64,000 bases of DNA from the NCBI GenBank assembly GCA_000333855.2, contig CM007345.1:673527-737526 (forward strand). Reading direction: 5' to 3'. Shown here one piece after another: positions 10,785-20,498 of this stretch (its first letter is position 1; each line of letters starts with the position of its first letter). The notes below the pieces were generated by a model. The model searched no databases. It had not been told where the DNA came from and saw only the letters and a list, made by a program, of their open reading frames with translations. Source of the stretch: Endotrypanum monterogeii. Its lineage: Eukaryota > Euglenozoa > Kinetoplastea > Trypanosomatida > Trypanosomatidae. The translations under genes and the position numbers were made by a program.

Positions 10785-11398
10785 TTTTTTTTGATTTTTT
10801 TTTTGTTGTTTGTGCTGTCAATCCGGGTGCGTATAGTAGGCGGGAGTGGGCGGGAGGCGCGTGTGCTCGCAGGGATGAAAGCACGAGGCTGTGGCGGCGT
10901 AAATCGAAGGGATTTCCCCCAACGCCGTACAGGTGCAGAGAGAAATCAATACGACCTCGTGTGTCCACGTTATGGTGCTGGGTATATGTGTGGTGAAAAG
11001 AAGAATACGGGAATGAGGTCAGGGTAGTTGAGGGCGTAGGGGTTTCGGTGGGTGGAGACTAGGGAGATGTGCTGACCATACAGCTCGCACGTACACAGGC
11101 GGCGGAATCCACGCTGCGCACGCGTGTCCTTATGGAAATGTTGTTGCCTTCGAATCTCAATGAGGCACGGAGAAAAGGGATGAGAGCAGGGGAGAGGGGA
11201 GAGGGGGATGGCCAGATACGCTGCATGGAAAAAAATACCCACACCCACACGAGAAAAAAAAAAGAGAAACAAAGGACAAAGTCCTGACGTATTTCCTACC
11301 TCCGCGGTGGTGTTGATAGGGCGGTTTCTATTACTGTGTCGAGGGGTGTGTTGCGCCTGTGCTGCTGTTGCTGCTGCCCTTGTGTTCCTCTGCTTCAA
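10785..11398. other. Intergenic region
   Basis: On the coding strand the bases just upstream of the DUF1935 start are A-rich (T runs at 10783-10803 on the plus strand). The rest has no recognisable gene or structured element. Confidence 0.6.
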
Positions 11399-12910
11399 TC
11401 ATGTCTCTGGCGCTGCGTTCACGACCTCCACGATGCCATCTGCTGCTCGCTGCACCAACGTAAAGCATCCTTTTCCGAATTGCTCCAGTGCAGATCCGAC
11501 GGCTTCCACGATTTGTGTTAACCTCTCCACATCTGCCGCGGCGTGCGAAAGGGAGAGTACACGAAATTCATCAGCAGGCATGCCCACTAGCTGACGTACC
11601 CACACATGACCGAGGTCGACGGTGAGGTGATCATCTTCACACACACGCCCCCACTCCTCGCGTTGCACAGAGGGGCTGCTGCTGCTGCTGAACTGCTGTT
11701 GGGTGTCGCGCTCCACCGCGTTGGGTGAAGACAGCTGCACGAGAAGCGAGTACGTAAAGGAATCCCTGGCAGGGCCCGGTGATGTGCGGAGGTTGTTGCC
11801 GGCGCGCTGAATGATCTCAGGGGGTGACTCGTTGATAACCATATCAGATACCACTTCGGTGATAAAGGCCACCGTGCAGAAGGGCGTCTGCGGCGGGTGC
11901 TGGGAAGCGTGAATGGGCCAGTTACGGAGGGGCTGCACTGGTAGCGTGGCGAGCGGCTGCGGTTGTTGTTGTTGTTGCGCTAGTTGTGTGGCTGAAGAGG
12001 CTTCGACTCGCTGTGAGGGCGGCTGGGGATGCAGCTGAGCGGCTTCTATGGTGGCTGACGCCGCTGATGCGTCAGGGAGGCTGGAGAGTTGATACTGCGG
12101 CTGCTTGGAAGGTCGACCAGTGATCGCCGCCAGCAGCTGCCGCGCTTGCGCTTCCCAATACACTTCTAGTGCTCTCACTCGCCCACCCAGTACTTCGGTG
12201 TTTCCGGCATGCAGTCGCAGAATGCCATGCTGCACACTTGGCTGGGAGGTCGAGGAGGGGTCTGCTGCTGGAGGAGTCAAGCACACACGCACCTTGGCAC
12301 CAAGTGTTAGTCCTTCCTTGGCCAGAAGACCACCATAGAGCTGTCGCGTCCGTACAGAGGCGTCCTCCACGGCGAGTATGCGCTGAAAGCCGTCCGATAA
12401 CTCGAGCCGTAAGAGTCGCCACTGACCACCACTCGGCCGCAATGGTGTGTGTTGCTGTGCTAGTGCATCTTGCTGCTCCTCCATAGCGTGTAGTGTGGCA
12501 TCGGCGAGAGAGGCTGCGGTGTCTGCATCAACGCCAGTGGAGGCTCCGTCCGGCATCGCGGCGGCGGTGTTGCCTGCGGTGGAGGAGAGGGCGTGCAGCA
12601 AAGCACGACTGCGCTGCTCACGTGACAGACTCACATCCTTGATGGACATGACCTGAAGAACAAGGTTCACCGTGTGGACCGCTGGCGAGAGGGAGCTCGT
12701 GATGGTTTGAGGGGAATTGCCGCCATTGTCTTGGCCTCGCCGCTCTGACGGAGTTACAGCAGGTAGGGTGAACAGCCCTGTTGGCGATAAAAAAGGCCTG
12801 AGCGAGGGGCGAATGAGAGGAGGACCGGGTCGCCGCGCAATCTCTTCCAGGTCTTCGTCGAGGTGACTCTTTATGTAGTCAACCGTCACTCTGTCCGTGC
12901 CGATAGCCAT
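11399..12910 (-). CDS. RMI1: RMI1-like RecQ-mediated genome instability protein
   Basis: The protein has 503 residues from the ATG at 12910; the frame extends upstream only through CA-repeat DNA. The RMI1 N-terminal OB-fold pattern is visible: LVLQVMSIKDVSLSREQ at ~83-100, WRLLRLELSDGFQRILAVE at ~164-182, the buried glycine strand GAKVRV, HGILRLHAGNTEVLGGRV at ~218-235, and an aromatic helix after it. In other eukaryotes this domain binds topoisomerase 3 and stimulates dissolution of double Holliday junctions together with a RecQ helicase. An acidic/Ala insertion of about 60 residues (~100-162) splits the first strand from the LSDG strand. The C-terminal ~200 residues (FCTVAFITEVVSDMVINES and following) may be a second OB fold. 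The assignment rests on the LSDG and LGG motifs. Confidence 0.78.
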   Translation of the reverse strand: MAIGTDRVTVDYIKSHLDEDLEEIARRPGPPLIRPSLRPFLSPTGLFTLPAVTPSERRGQDNGGNSPQTITSSLSPAVHTVNLVLQVMSIKDVSLSREQRSRALLHALSSTAGNTAAAMPDGASTGVDADTAASLADATLHAMEEQQDALAQQHTPLRPSGGQWRLLRLELSDGFQRILAVEDASVRTRQLYGGLLAKEGLTLGAKVRVCLTPPAADPSSTSQPSVQHGILRLHAGNTEVLGGRVRALEVYWEAQARQLLAAITGRPSKQPQYQLSSLPDASAASATIEAAQLHPQPPSQRVEASSATQLAQQQQQPQPLATLPVQPLRNWPIHASQHPPQTPFCTVAFITEVVSDMVINESPPEIIQRAGNNLRTSPGPARDSFTYSLLVQLSSPNAVERDTQQQFSSSSSPSVQREEWGRVCEDDHLTVDLGHVWVRQLVGMPADEFRVLSLSHAAADVERLTQIVEAVGSALEQFGKGCFTLVQRAADGIVEVVNAAPET

Positions 12911-13491
12911 CAAGGGGTCCGTGCGTGCGTGTGTGTGCGTGGGAGGGGGGGGGTATGCATAACCAACCCCGATAAATGGAATTGCTTTGGCGCGCAACAC
13001 ACACAAGTTGTGTACGTCGCGGAGAGAAAAAAAAAAGTGAGGGAAATAGGGTGAGAGGAGAGTGGAGGAGGGGGGGCCTGACGGGAGGTAGAGAAGCTTA
13101 TCCGCGCCAACGTGACGTCTGTACCCCTCTGTTGCGTAACCCGACAGCGCACTTGAGGTAGCGGCCGATGCGGTGTGGGGCTTGAGTGCCCACGCACGGT
13201 ATTACCCAGACCGACCGATGTGTCGGTGTACCAGAGGGGGGTGGGGTAGGGACAACAACCAAAGGAGAGGGAATGACGCAATGCTCCTGCAGAAGGAAGC
13301 TCCCACCGCTTACTCGCGAGTGCTTTTTTTTTTTTTTTTGGATTCTTTCCCCCTTTTAACTGATCCTTTTCCCTGGCGCCTCACCACGCAACACGGTGAC
13401 CTCAGTCGCACCCCCACACCAAAGTGCGATGTGGAAGGGAGGGGTAAAGACCGGCGTTACCCGTTACACAGGTGCATCCAATGAGAGGCGA

Positions 13492-13511
13492 ATATTTATA
13501 TATATTATATA

Positions 13512-13549
<38 letters not shown>
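13492..13549. repeat. (TA)n microsatellite, interrupted
   Basis: This is an AT dinucleotide tract with a few interruptions. Confidence 0.95.
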
Positions 13550-13925
13550 CTGTGTAGGCGTGGGTGTGCATATGAGGGGTGCGTGAGTTGATGAGCACTG
13601 CCAACACGCAGATCGACGTGTGTGCAGGACTGGGAATGAGGGTGATGCGAAATACCTGACAGGAAAATAGAGTTGCAACAGTCAGTGGGGGGGGGGGGTC
13701 GGGTGCTCCTGCACTGCACCACCGAATTATTATTTTTTTCCACCCCTCATCCGACCATACACACACGCTGCATCTCTCGCTAGAACGAGTGACAGAGAAG
13801 CCTTCCTCCTTGGAACAAGACAACACCTAATAAATACAACTAGTAAAAAAAAAGGCGCACATAAAAGGGAATAAGAAAAGATTTAACATGTACCCTGTCA
13901 TTCCCCCCTTTCTTGCACACGCACC

Positions 13926-13926
<1 letters not shown>

Positions 13927-13965
<39 letters not shown>
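13927..13965. repeat. (CA)n microsatellite
   Basis: This is a continuous AC dinucleotide tract of about 38 bases. Confidence 0.95.
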
Positions 13966-13967
<2 letters not shown>

Positions 13968-14890
13968 GTCTCGATGTAGGTGGAGGTTAGAAAAGGATGG
14001 GGGGAGTGAGGGCAAGAGAGGAGGAGAGAAAGGGAAACGTGACGATCTACACTGTTGTATTTTTTTTGTTTTCATTGTTCGCGCGCGCGTGGAGACTGGG
14101 CAGGAAGCTCAAACCGAACAAAAAGTGCAGAACGGATTGATGAGTCCTCCCCCCTCCCTTCTCTCTCCCCTCTCGAAAAAAAATAAAATAAACAACGTCT
14201 ACGAAAAAAAGATGTGAGAGAAAGACTGCAGGAAGGAGCCTCGGACAGCTGTTGCGGCGGGGGGGGGGCTCAAAGGACCTCCCAAGGGGTCCAATCAGAG
14301 TGTGTTGGAGAGAGGGCAAGTAGACTGGGACAAAGGGAGGTGATATCTGTACGTTTCTGAGCATACACCGACACACACAAACAGCAACACCTCTTTGTTC
14401 TATTGCTTTATCCTCTGCGGCGCTGAATTCTTCCTCGCCGCCCCTCTCCGTTGAGCTCAAAAGTATACTTCCTCTGTCACATCAATTTGAGCGCGTTGCC
14501 ACTCCCATGCTACGACAACTCCACTCACCCCGGGGTTTTCCACTAACATTTTATCACCTCGTGTTACCTAACTTCACACGAACCACCGCACGATTCATTT
14601 ATATAATCCCCATTCCACCTTCACGACGTTGCTCGTCTAGACTTCATCCCCTTTTTAAAAATTTCAATCCTGGGTTCTGTCTTAGTTTCTACAGCGGCCG
14701 CACCGAAGGCGATGGCAGTCACAGAGGGAGGGGGGGGGGAGAGAGAGCGGCCGTAATGGTGACTACCTTCCAGACGCCAAGACCCGCAGCCCCTCCCTCC
14801 CTTCTTTTCACTTCCCACCCATTTTTTTCTCTACCGCTGACGCAAGGTCATGAAAATGGGGATCATAATTTTTTTTTTTTTGCCGCTGTC

Positions 14891-15820
14891 TTAAATAATG
14901 AAAGGCAAGATGGCAGCCTTCTTCTTGTTTGCCGGATCAGCCTTGACGTAGCCTTGGTGCTTTTTCTTGGCCCAGATCGTCATCTGCATGAAGCCGACCA
15001 AAGTAAAAAACCATGAGGAGAGCATGTTCGTACCGACAGAAAAGGCCACCCACGACATGATCTCAAAAAAATAGTTGGGGCACGAGACAAGCGCGAAGAG
15101 GGGCCCCTTTGGCACGTTGCGTGAGGCGTCGCCATCTGACTTTCGCATCGTGCTCAGCTGATAGTGCACTGCGAAGTTAAGCAGTTCGTTGATGACCATG
15201 AACACCGCACCGAAGTTCGACTGCAGGGTGCTAGTCGGCGTGAAGGAGGGGTGGCACAGCACGTAGCCGATGAAGGCGGCAAAGGACCAGTAGTACGTGC
15301 AGTTCTTCACGATGTTGATCAGTGGCATCGTGGGGCGTGAGAACTTGTGAATAAACATGGATTCGAGTTCTCGCTTCATGAAATGGGCGATAAAAAGACC
15401 GACGTACAGTTTCTGTGTGTAACTGTAGGGCGGCATCGCCGACGAGCCGTAGATGAAGGAGGGGCGCATGGCGTACAAAAGTAAGAAGGCGATGGGTCCG
15501 GCGTACTCGCAATAGAACACGGTACGATAGCCGATCTGTGGGCCAAGGTCCTTGTAGAGGATAACGGTACCGTTCTTCACACCTTGCTGGGACAGCGGCA
15601 GGCTTGGTGACAGTGTGACGAAGTTCGAGCGCGGCTTAGCGCCATTCACAGCGGGTGCCGAGGGCTCTGCAGTAGTGGGGGCAGGCAGCCTGAAAAACTT
15701 TCGGTGCTCGTTCACCTGCGGGCGGTAGGCCTTCTTCAGGTCGTCAAGCGTGGCGTTCGCCGGAAGATCTAGCTCCTCCTTCCGGGAACCATCTCGGCCA
15801 GATGCAATGATCACCTTCAT
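14891..15820 (-). CDS. TECR: Very-long-chain trans-2-enoyl-CoA reductase
   Basis: This 309-residue integral membrane enzyme reduces trans-2-enoyl-CoA to acyl-CoA with NADPH, the last step of each ER fatty-acid elongation cycle. The N-terminal ~80 residues form the ubiquitin-like domain of the TECR/TSC13 family (MKVIIASGRDGSRKEELDL). Several hydrophobic segments follow. The family signature HFMKRELESMFIHKFSRPTMP starts at H146, and the steroid-reductase-type C terminus contains VPKGPLFALVSCPNYFFE with the conserved Asn249-Tyr250 and Glu253. Length and order match yeast TSC13 and human TECR. A spliced-leader acceptor is visible 19-20 bases upstream of the ATG, which confirms this start. In trypanosomatids this enzyme would serve the elongase (ELO) pathway. 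Confidence 0.96.
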   Translation of the reverse strand: MKVIIASGRDGSRKEELDLPANATLDDLKKAYRPQVNEHRKFFRLPAPTTAEPSAPAVNGAKPRSNFVTLSPSLPLSQQGVKNGTVILYKDLGPQIGYRTVFYCEYAGPIAFLLLYAMRPSFIYGSSAMPPYSYTQKLYVGLFIAHFMKRELESMFIHKFSRPTMPLINIVKNCTYYWSFAAFIGYVLCHPSFTPTSTLQSNFGAVFMVINELLNFAVHYQLSTMRKSDGDASRNVPKGPLFALVSCPNYFFEIMSWVAFSVGTNMLSSWFFTLVGFMQMTIWAKKKHQGYVKADPANKKKAAILPFII

Positions 15821-15838
15821 GGCGCAGGGAGCAGCTGG

Positions 15839-15851
15839 CTGAAAAAAAAAA
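15839..15851 (-). promoter_or_regulatory. Spliced-leader trans-splice acceptor for TECR
   Basis: On the coding strand a run of ten T is followed by CAG, which would give a leader-proximal 5' UTR of 18 bases before the ATG at 15820. This is the standard polypyrimidine-AG arrangement for trans-splicing in trypanosomatids. The mapping is inferred from sequence only. Confidence 0.7.
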
Positions 15852-16421
15852 GAGGAAGGAAGAGTTGAGATGAAGAAACTATTGAGAAGTGCGATACGGC
15901 GTGTCTGCGTCTGACTGATAAGCTGACGGAGGCTTAATGAAAGCGAAAAAAAAAACGCTAAGGTAGAAATATTGGAGTGGGTAGTGAATGTGTGGGGTTG
16001 ACCGAACTACATCCGTGTTTTAGGTGCGCATACCCGCGTGTTTGTGAATGAAGATGGTGAGAGGGTCGGCAGGTGGGGGTGGGGGTGGGGAGGAGGTTGA
16101 GCAAGGAATAGAAAAAAAACGTAAATGTGGAGAGTGATGGGAAGATACAGATGGAGGGCAGCAGAGGAGAGGAGAGAAGGGAAAAACGGCAACGCAGAAC
16201 ACGAACAGAGAGGATAGGCGGATCTTGTGCCCACCCCCCTCTCATACAACCTCACTGTCGCTGGTCTGCACTACAGGAGCGCAACGAAAAAGGATCGACT
16301 TCTCCTCCCCCCCGTTACATGCATGCACCGACGTGTAAATTGTTCATACACTTACTTGTATCAGCATAGGTGTTTGTGTTTGTGTGTGTGTGTGTGTGCG
16401 TTTGTCGTTCAAGGCACACAG

Positions 16422-16422
16422 G

Positions 16423-16450
<28 letters not shown>
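16422..16450. repeat. (TA)n microsatellite
   Basis: This is a continuous AT dinucleotide tract of about 29 bases in the spacer downstream of the ATP-grasp/SET gene. Confidence 0.95.
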
Positions 16451-16453
<3 letters not shown>

Positions 16454-16563
16454 TGACCACGTTCCTTTTTTAAAACTTTTGTGGGTAAGGGCTGAAGATC
16501 GCGTGAGTGTCCAGCTGCTGGATCGTGCGACTTAAGTCGCAAACTCACCTCATTCGCTCGACA

Positions 16564-19113
16564 TTATTTTCTCTCTGAGGCACTGGTGCTGCCAACACCA
16601 CCGCTGCTGCTGCTGCTGGAGCCTCCACCGCCGACCGCACCGTTGCTTGTGTTGCCTGTTGTGGAGGAGGATCCTGATGAGGCCCCGTCGCAGCCGCTGG
16701 TCGACGAAGAGCGTTTCTTGAGGATTCGCTCCGCCTCACGGTCAGCCTTTTCCTTTAACCAAATTTTTTTCTTTTCCCGAAGCAGCCGCCGCATGGTTTT
16801 CGCCTCAACGGTGCGGGGCATCGGCGGCATCGGAAATATCACACTCCGACAGTTTTGCGTGCCACAGCTGCACACGAAATGTGGCATGGACTCATCGCGC
16901 AGGGTGGCATAGTCGACTGTGAGCTCCTCGCCAACGTTGATCTGCCGCTTAGAGGCAAAGAGGAGCGTGCGCCCATGCACGAAGCTCATGTTCGGTTCAC
17001 ATGAGTGACGCAACGCCACCGCGTGGTTAATACCGTCACCGCGGCAGATGACACAACCAACTGTTGGCTCATCCTCCCCAAGCTTGTGTAGCGCCTTGGC
17101 CACCACCGGGATCGGGTGCACGGCGTCACCGAAGAGACACTTGCCAGCGGGGACTGTTTTGCTGGCGCGTGTGGAGAACTGCCCGTTACGGTCGTGGCTG
17201 ATGAAGTACCACGGCTTGCGTGCTGCCTGGTCTCGCAGAGCTCGCGCCACCGCATTGGCAATAAATCGCTCGTGGTTCCAGTGGGGGTCACCCTCGACCA
17301 TGACGTCTGCAAAGTCTCCCCCGTCCTTCGGTGAGTACCACATGCCGCAGTTTGGGTTGATCTCTAGGAAGAAAGGCGTCCCCGTGAGTTCATCAATTCG
17401 AAAGTCTACACGACCATAGCCGACGCCGTTCATGATGTACTTGAAGGCATTTCGGGCCATCTCTGTGATGGCGGTGTAGGCCGGGTCTGATGAGGCTAGG
17501 AATCCGTAGGCCTCATCGCTGCACTCAATCGTCCATTTTTTCTCAAAGTAGGCGAAGTCATCATGGTTTTGCAAAAAATTGAACATCAGCGGTTTGAAGA
17601 CCTTCACACCGAACGGGCTGCCGGGGTCGGCGCAGGCCAGCACGGTGCCCTCGCGACCACGAATAAACTCCTCCACTAACGCGTGGTTATGCTCTTTGAT
17701 GAACCCGCGCACCCTCGTCTTGAGTTGATCGAGTGTGTCGCAGCGGTTGTCTTTGCGGATGCCGACAGATGCGTAGCCAGAAAGGTGTTTCACTATCACC
17801 GGAAACTTCAGGTGCCTGCACTTCTTGGCCAGGCTTTCTTCGTCGCTGAGCAGCACAAAATTGGGCACCTTCACACCGCTCGACCCGACCATCAGCTTCA
17901 TATCCACCTTGCTCGGCTCGAACCCGCGTGAGTCCGTTCCGGTGAAGGCAGCATTCTGCTCCTCTAGTGCTTCTACCACGTCCACACCCGCGCGTTTCTC
18001 ATCGCGGCTGCCGTCGCATAAGTTGAAGAAAACATCAAACTTGTTGGAGGTCACGAGCTCACGCACCGTGCGGTAGGAATCGATTTTTTTCATGGAGACA
18101 TCGGCGAAGGTGTACTTGTGCCGGTCCTTCTTCATGTAATGCTGTGGGGTGCACCAGTAGTTGTCCACACTGGCCGTCTCGGAGTCGGCGCCGTCGTAGC
18201 TGCTGTTCAGCACGCAAATTCGGATACGCTTGTGTTTCTTTGCCTTGGATCGCACCGCCGTCGTGGCCGGCGGGGAGGAAGCAGAGCGACTTTGCGAGGT
18301 GGTGTGCGCTGTCGTGGCCGCCTTCTTGGCAGTGGTGCTACTAGCGCTGAGACCACCAGTTGGGGCTCGTTGACGTGGGATCGGACGCTTGGTTCTTCTC
18401 ACTACTGCCGTGCTGCCCGGCGTTCTCGGACGGGTTTCCGACAAGGGCACAGCTCGTGTGCTCCTCTCGCGTTGACGTCCGGCGGCGCGAGACTGCGCAG
18501 AGGTTGCAGCAGACGGTGTCGACGAGAATGCTGTACCACCGGCACGGCCACTGGCGCTGGTAGACGTTGCCACCACCGAGCTGCCCGAAGCAGAGGACGT
18601 CGGTGTAGATGCAGACTTGGTCTTCGCCCCAGTGCGCTTGGCCTTCGATGCACGGCGGCCTGCTTTGCTTTTTTTCTTCATCTTACCTCCCGCCGCTGCG
18701 TGCTGCCGCTGCTGCTGCTTAGAGACGACGGACCCGCTGCCGTGAGATCCAACGCCGCCGCCGCCGCCGCCGCTGCTACTGCTGCCCGCGCCGCTGTTGG
18801 CCGCGGATGTGCCATTGTTGCTGGCAGCACCACTCTTACTTTCGCTGCTGCGGTGTTCATGGCCGTTAGACGTCCAGTTACTTCCCGATGCCCCTGTAGT
18901 CGCGTATAGACGCTGCTGAAGTGCCAGAGACGTTCCGGCAACACATGTGATACCTGAAACGCCTCCCACCCACTGTCCAAGTAAGGATGCACGGCGCATC
19001 CATGGCGTCTCGGTGAGGGCGAGTGTAGCCGTCGCAATCGACGGGTGAGGCAAGCCTTGTAGCGCCACCGCGGCCCGTCTCGCGGTGCCGACAACGCTGC
19101 TGCGGGGAATCAT
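16564..19113 (-). CDS. ATP-grasp ligase / SET methyltransferase fusion protein
   Basis: The protein has 849 residues from the ATG at 19113 (six more residues would come from 19131). The N terminus (MIPRSSVVGTARRAAVALQG) resembles a mitochondrial presequence. A Ser/Ala/Lys/Arg-rich linker runs from ~100 to ~290. Residues ~298-640 are a D-Ala-D-Ala-ligase-type ATP-grasp domain: RICVLNSSYDG, FPVIVKHLSGYASVGI with the ATP-binding Lys, ALVEEFIRGREGTVLA, then GRVDFRID and FFLEINPNCGMW for the metal-binding acidic residues. Residues ~645-760 are a SET domain: RHSCEPN (~703), GEELTVDY, and a post-SET zinc cluster C-x-C-G-x-x-N-C-R (~748). The C terminus is charged, then Ser/Gly-rich. Both active sites look intact, so it may join an amino acid or peptide and methylate lysine. 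The substrate is unknown. The reading frame is continuous, so the fusion does not arise from joining two genes. Confidence 0.9.
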   Translation of the reverse strand: MIPRSSVVGTARRAAVALQGLPHPSIATATLALTETPWMRRASLLGQWVGGVSGITCVAGTSLALQQRLYATTGASGSNWTSNGHEHRSSESKSGAASNNGTSAANSGAGSSSSGGGGGGVGSHGSGSVVSKQQQRQHAAAGGKMKKKSKAGRRASKAKRTGAKTKSASTPTSSASGSSVVATSTSASGRAGGTAFSSTPSAATSAQSRAAGRQRERSTRAVPLSETRPRTPGSTAVVRRTKRPIPRQRAPTGGLSASSTTAKKAATTAHTTSQSRSASSPPATTAVRSKAKKHKRIRICVLNSSYDGADSETASVDNYWCTPQHYMKKDRHKYTFADVSMKKIDSYRTVRELVTSNKFDVFFNLCDGSRDEKRAGVDVVEALEEQNAAFTGTDSRGFEPSKVDMKLMVGSSGVKVPNFVLLSDEESLAKKCRHLKFPVIVKHLSGYASVGIRKDNRCDTLDQLKTRVRGFIKEHNHALVEEFIRGREGTVLACADPGSPFGVKVFKPLMFNFLQNHDDFAYFEKKWTIECSDEAYGFLASSDPAYTAITEMARNAFKYIMNGVGYGRVDFRIDELTGTPFFLEINPNCGMWYSPKDGGDFADVMVEGDPHWNHERFIANAVARALRDQAARKPWYFISHDRNGQFSTRASKTVPAGKCLFGDAVHPIPVVAKALHKLGEDEPTVGCVICRGDGINHAVALRHSCEPNMSFVHGRTLLFASKRQINVGEELTVDYATLRDESMPHFVCSCGTQNCRSVIFPMPPMPRTVEAKTMRRLLREKKKIWLKEKADREAERILKKRSSSTSGCDGASSGSSSTTGNTSNGAVGGGGSSSSSSGGVGSTSASERK

Positions 19114-20498
19114 TAGTAGAAAGAAATACAAGACAACTGTTATCGGCGATCACAGATTTACGCGAAGCTGAATGCTGAGGTCGGACGGCACTTATGCGTG
19201 CGAGCTTGGCGTGCACGTGTGTCTTTATGAGTGTCCTAGGGAGGGGTGGAGTAGGGAATACACATATACAGGCTCCGTTTCTTCCCCTTTTCTCGTAAAA
19301 ACAAAAGAAAATGTGTGTGTGTGTGTGTTTAGAGGGGAGGGGGTGCTGAGGCTTTTCTATGGTGTGTGTGTGTGTGTCTATTATATATGCGTATTTTGGG
19401 TGTTTGTGTGCCGTGTTTCCAAAAGGGGGGTTCACAGGCACGTTTCTCTGTGACCCTGCGTGCGCGCACACAAATTTTAAATTGTTTGTAGGCGTTAATC
19501 GGGTCGCCGGCTGCTCCGTATGGGACGTTGGCGTGGGAGTGGGAGAGAAGACCTTGGTAATGCCTACTACACTTCTTCTCTCCGCCCTTCTCCCCCCTTT
19601 TGTAAATTTGCTATGCGACCCAAAGTTTTCTTGCAGTCTTTAATACGCATGATTCGCATATACACAGATCGCACGATTTGTGCCCGAAGGTGATTGCGGG
19701 GGGGGGGGTAGAGGGTCATGGTGGTGAGGAGAGTACGGCCTCGATAGTTGCTTTGCATCCCCTCACCTCTGCCACAGGGGCGGGTCGAGGGATACAGAGC
19801 ACGTATCGATGTTGAGTCATTCCGCCACAGCGGCAGGCGCGGTCAGCATGTGTGAGCATAGCATCACATGATTGAGTGGGGGGGGGGGGGAGGGGGGTAG
19901 AGGGAACAGAGAGGAGGTCAAGGCATAGCCGGGTGGGGTTGACCTCTTCGTTTTGCAAAGATGTGTATGTATGTGTTCGTGGAAATGAAGGTGCACGGTC
20001 CTCCGCTATACGATAGAAAAAAAAACATTAGAGGAGACATTTGAATACTCAAAGAAAGGAATTATGAATAACTACAAATAATAAAACAAAAAATAATACT
20101 ATAGTATATATATATATATATATATATAGTATATATTAGTAATACGAGTAATGCTGTGCCCATTGATACTTCGGCGATGTGCGCACGGATCAATCAAGCA
20201 TACATTGTCTGGTGCAAGGAATACGCGGTTGGAATCGAGGGGAGGGGGGGGGTGGGGAGGGGAGGAAGAAAGGGGGGGGGAGAGAGGTTTGTCAACAGCA
20301 CAAGTCAACGGTCCAGGGTAGAGACCTTCCTCCCATGAGCTGAGGGCAGAGTGACCGTTGCATTGAAGGTTGCGGGGAGGAGATGGATGCTCTGCTCGCC
20401 TTCCCCCTCCCTATTCTAAGCCGCTTCTCAGAAAAGATACACCAGCGCCCCCCTGATCAGAAGGATGGTGGTAATTGCTGTCTGGGGGCATCTTTCTG
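19114..20498. other. Intergenic region with poly-G and (TA)n
   Basis: The spacer holds GT-rich patches (19314-19328 and 19360-19378), a G run at 19878-19890, a TA tract at 20105-20128, and a purine-rich block at 20238-20285. No gene is recognised. Confidence 0.65.

Larger units (their letters stand above)
12911..14890. other. Long intergenic region with three microsatellites
   Basis: About 2 kb separates RMI1 from TECR. It contains a TA-rich tract at 13492-13549, a G run at 13687-13698, and a (CA)n tract at about 13927-13965, plus T runs near 13325 and 14868. For RMI1 a possible spliced-leader acceptor AG lies near 12985, after the poly-T (coding strand) at about 13026-13036. No gene is recognised. 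Confidence 0.6.
15821..16563. other. Intergenic region with (TG)n and (TA)n
   Basis: The TECR acceptor lies at the left edge. A TG tract at about 16377-16398 and a TA tract at 16422-16450 follow. No gene is seen. Confidence 0.65.

Noticed and set aside
18118..18909. 263-codon plus-strand frame antisense to the ATP-grasp/SET gene
   Set aside because: The Arg/Cys/Gly-rich translation is a shadow of the Ser/Ala-rich linker on the other strand.
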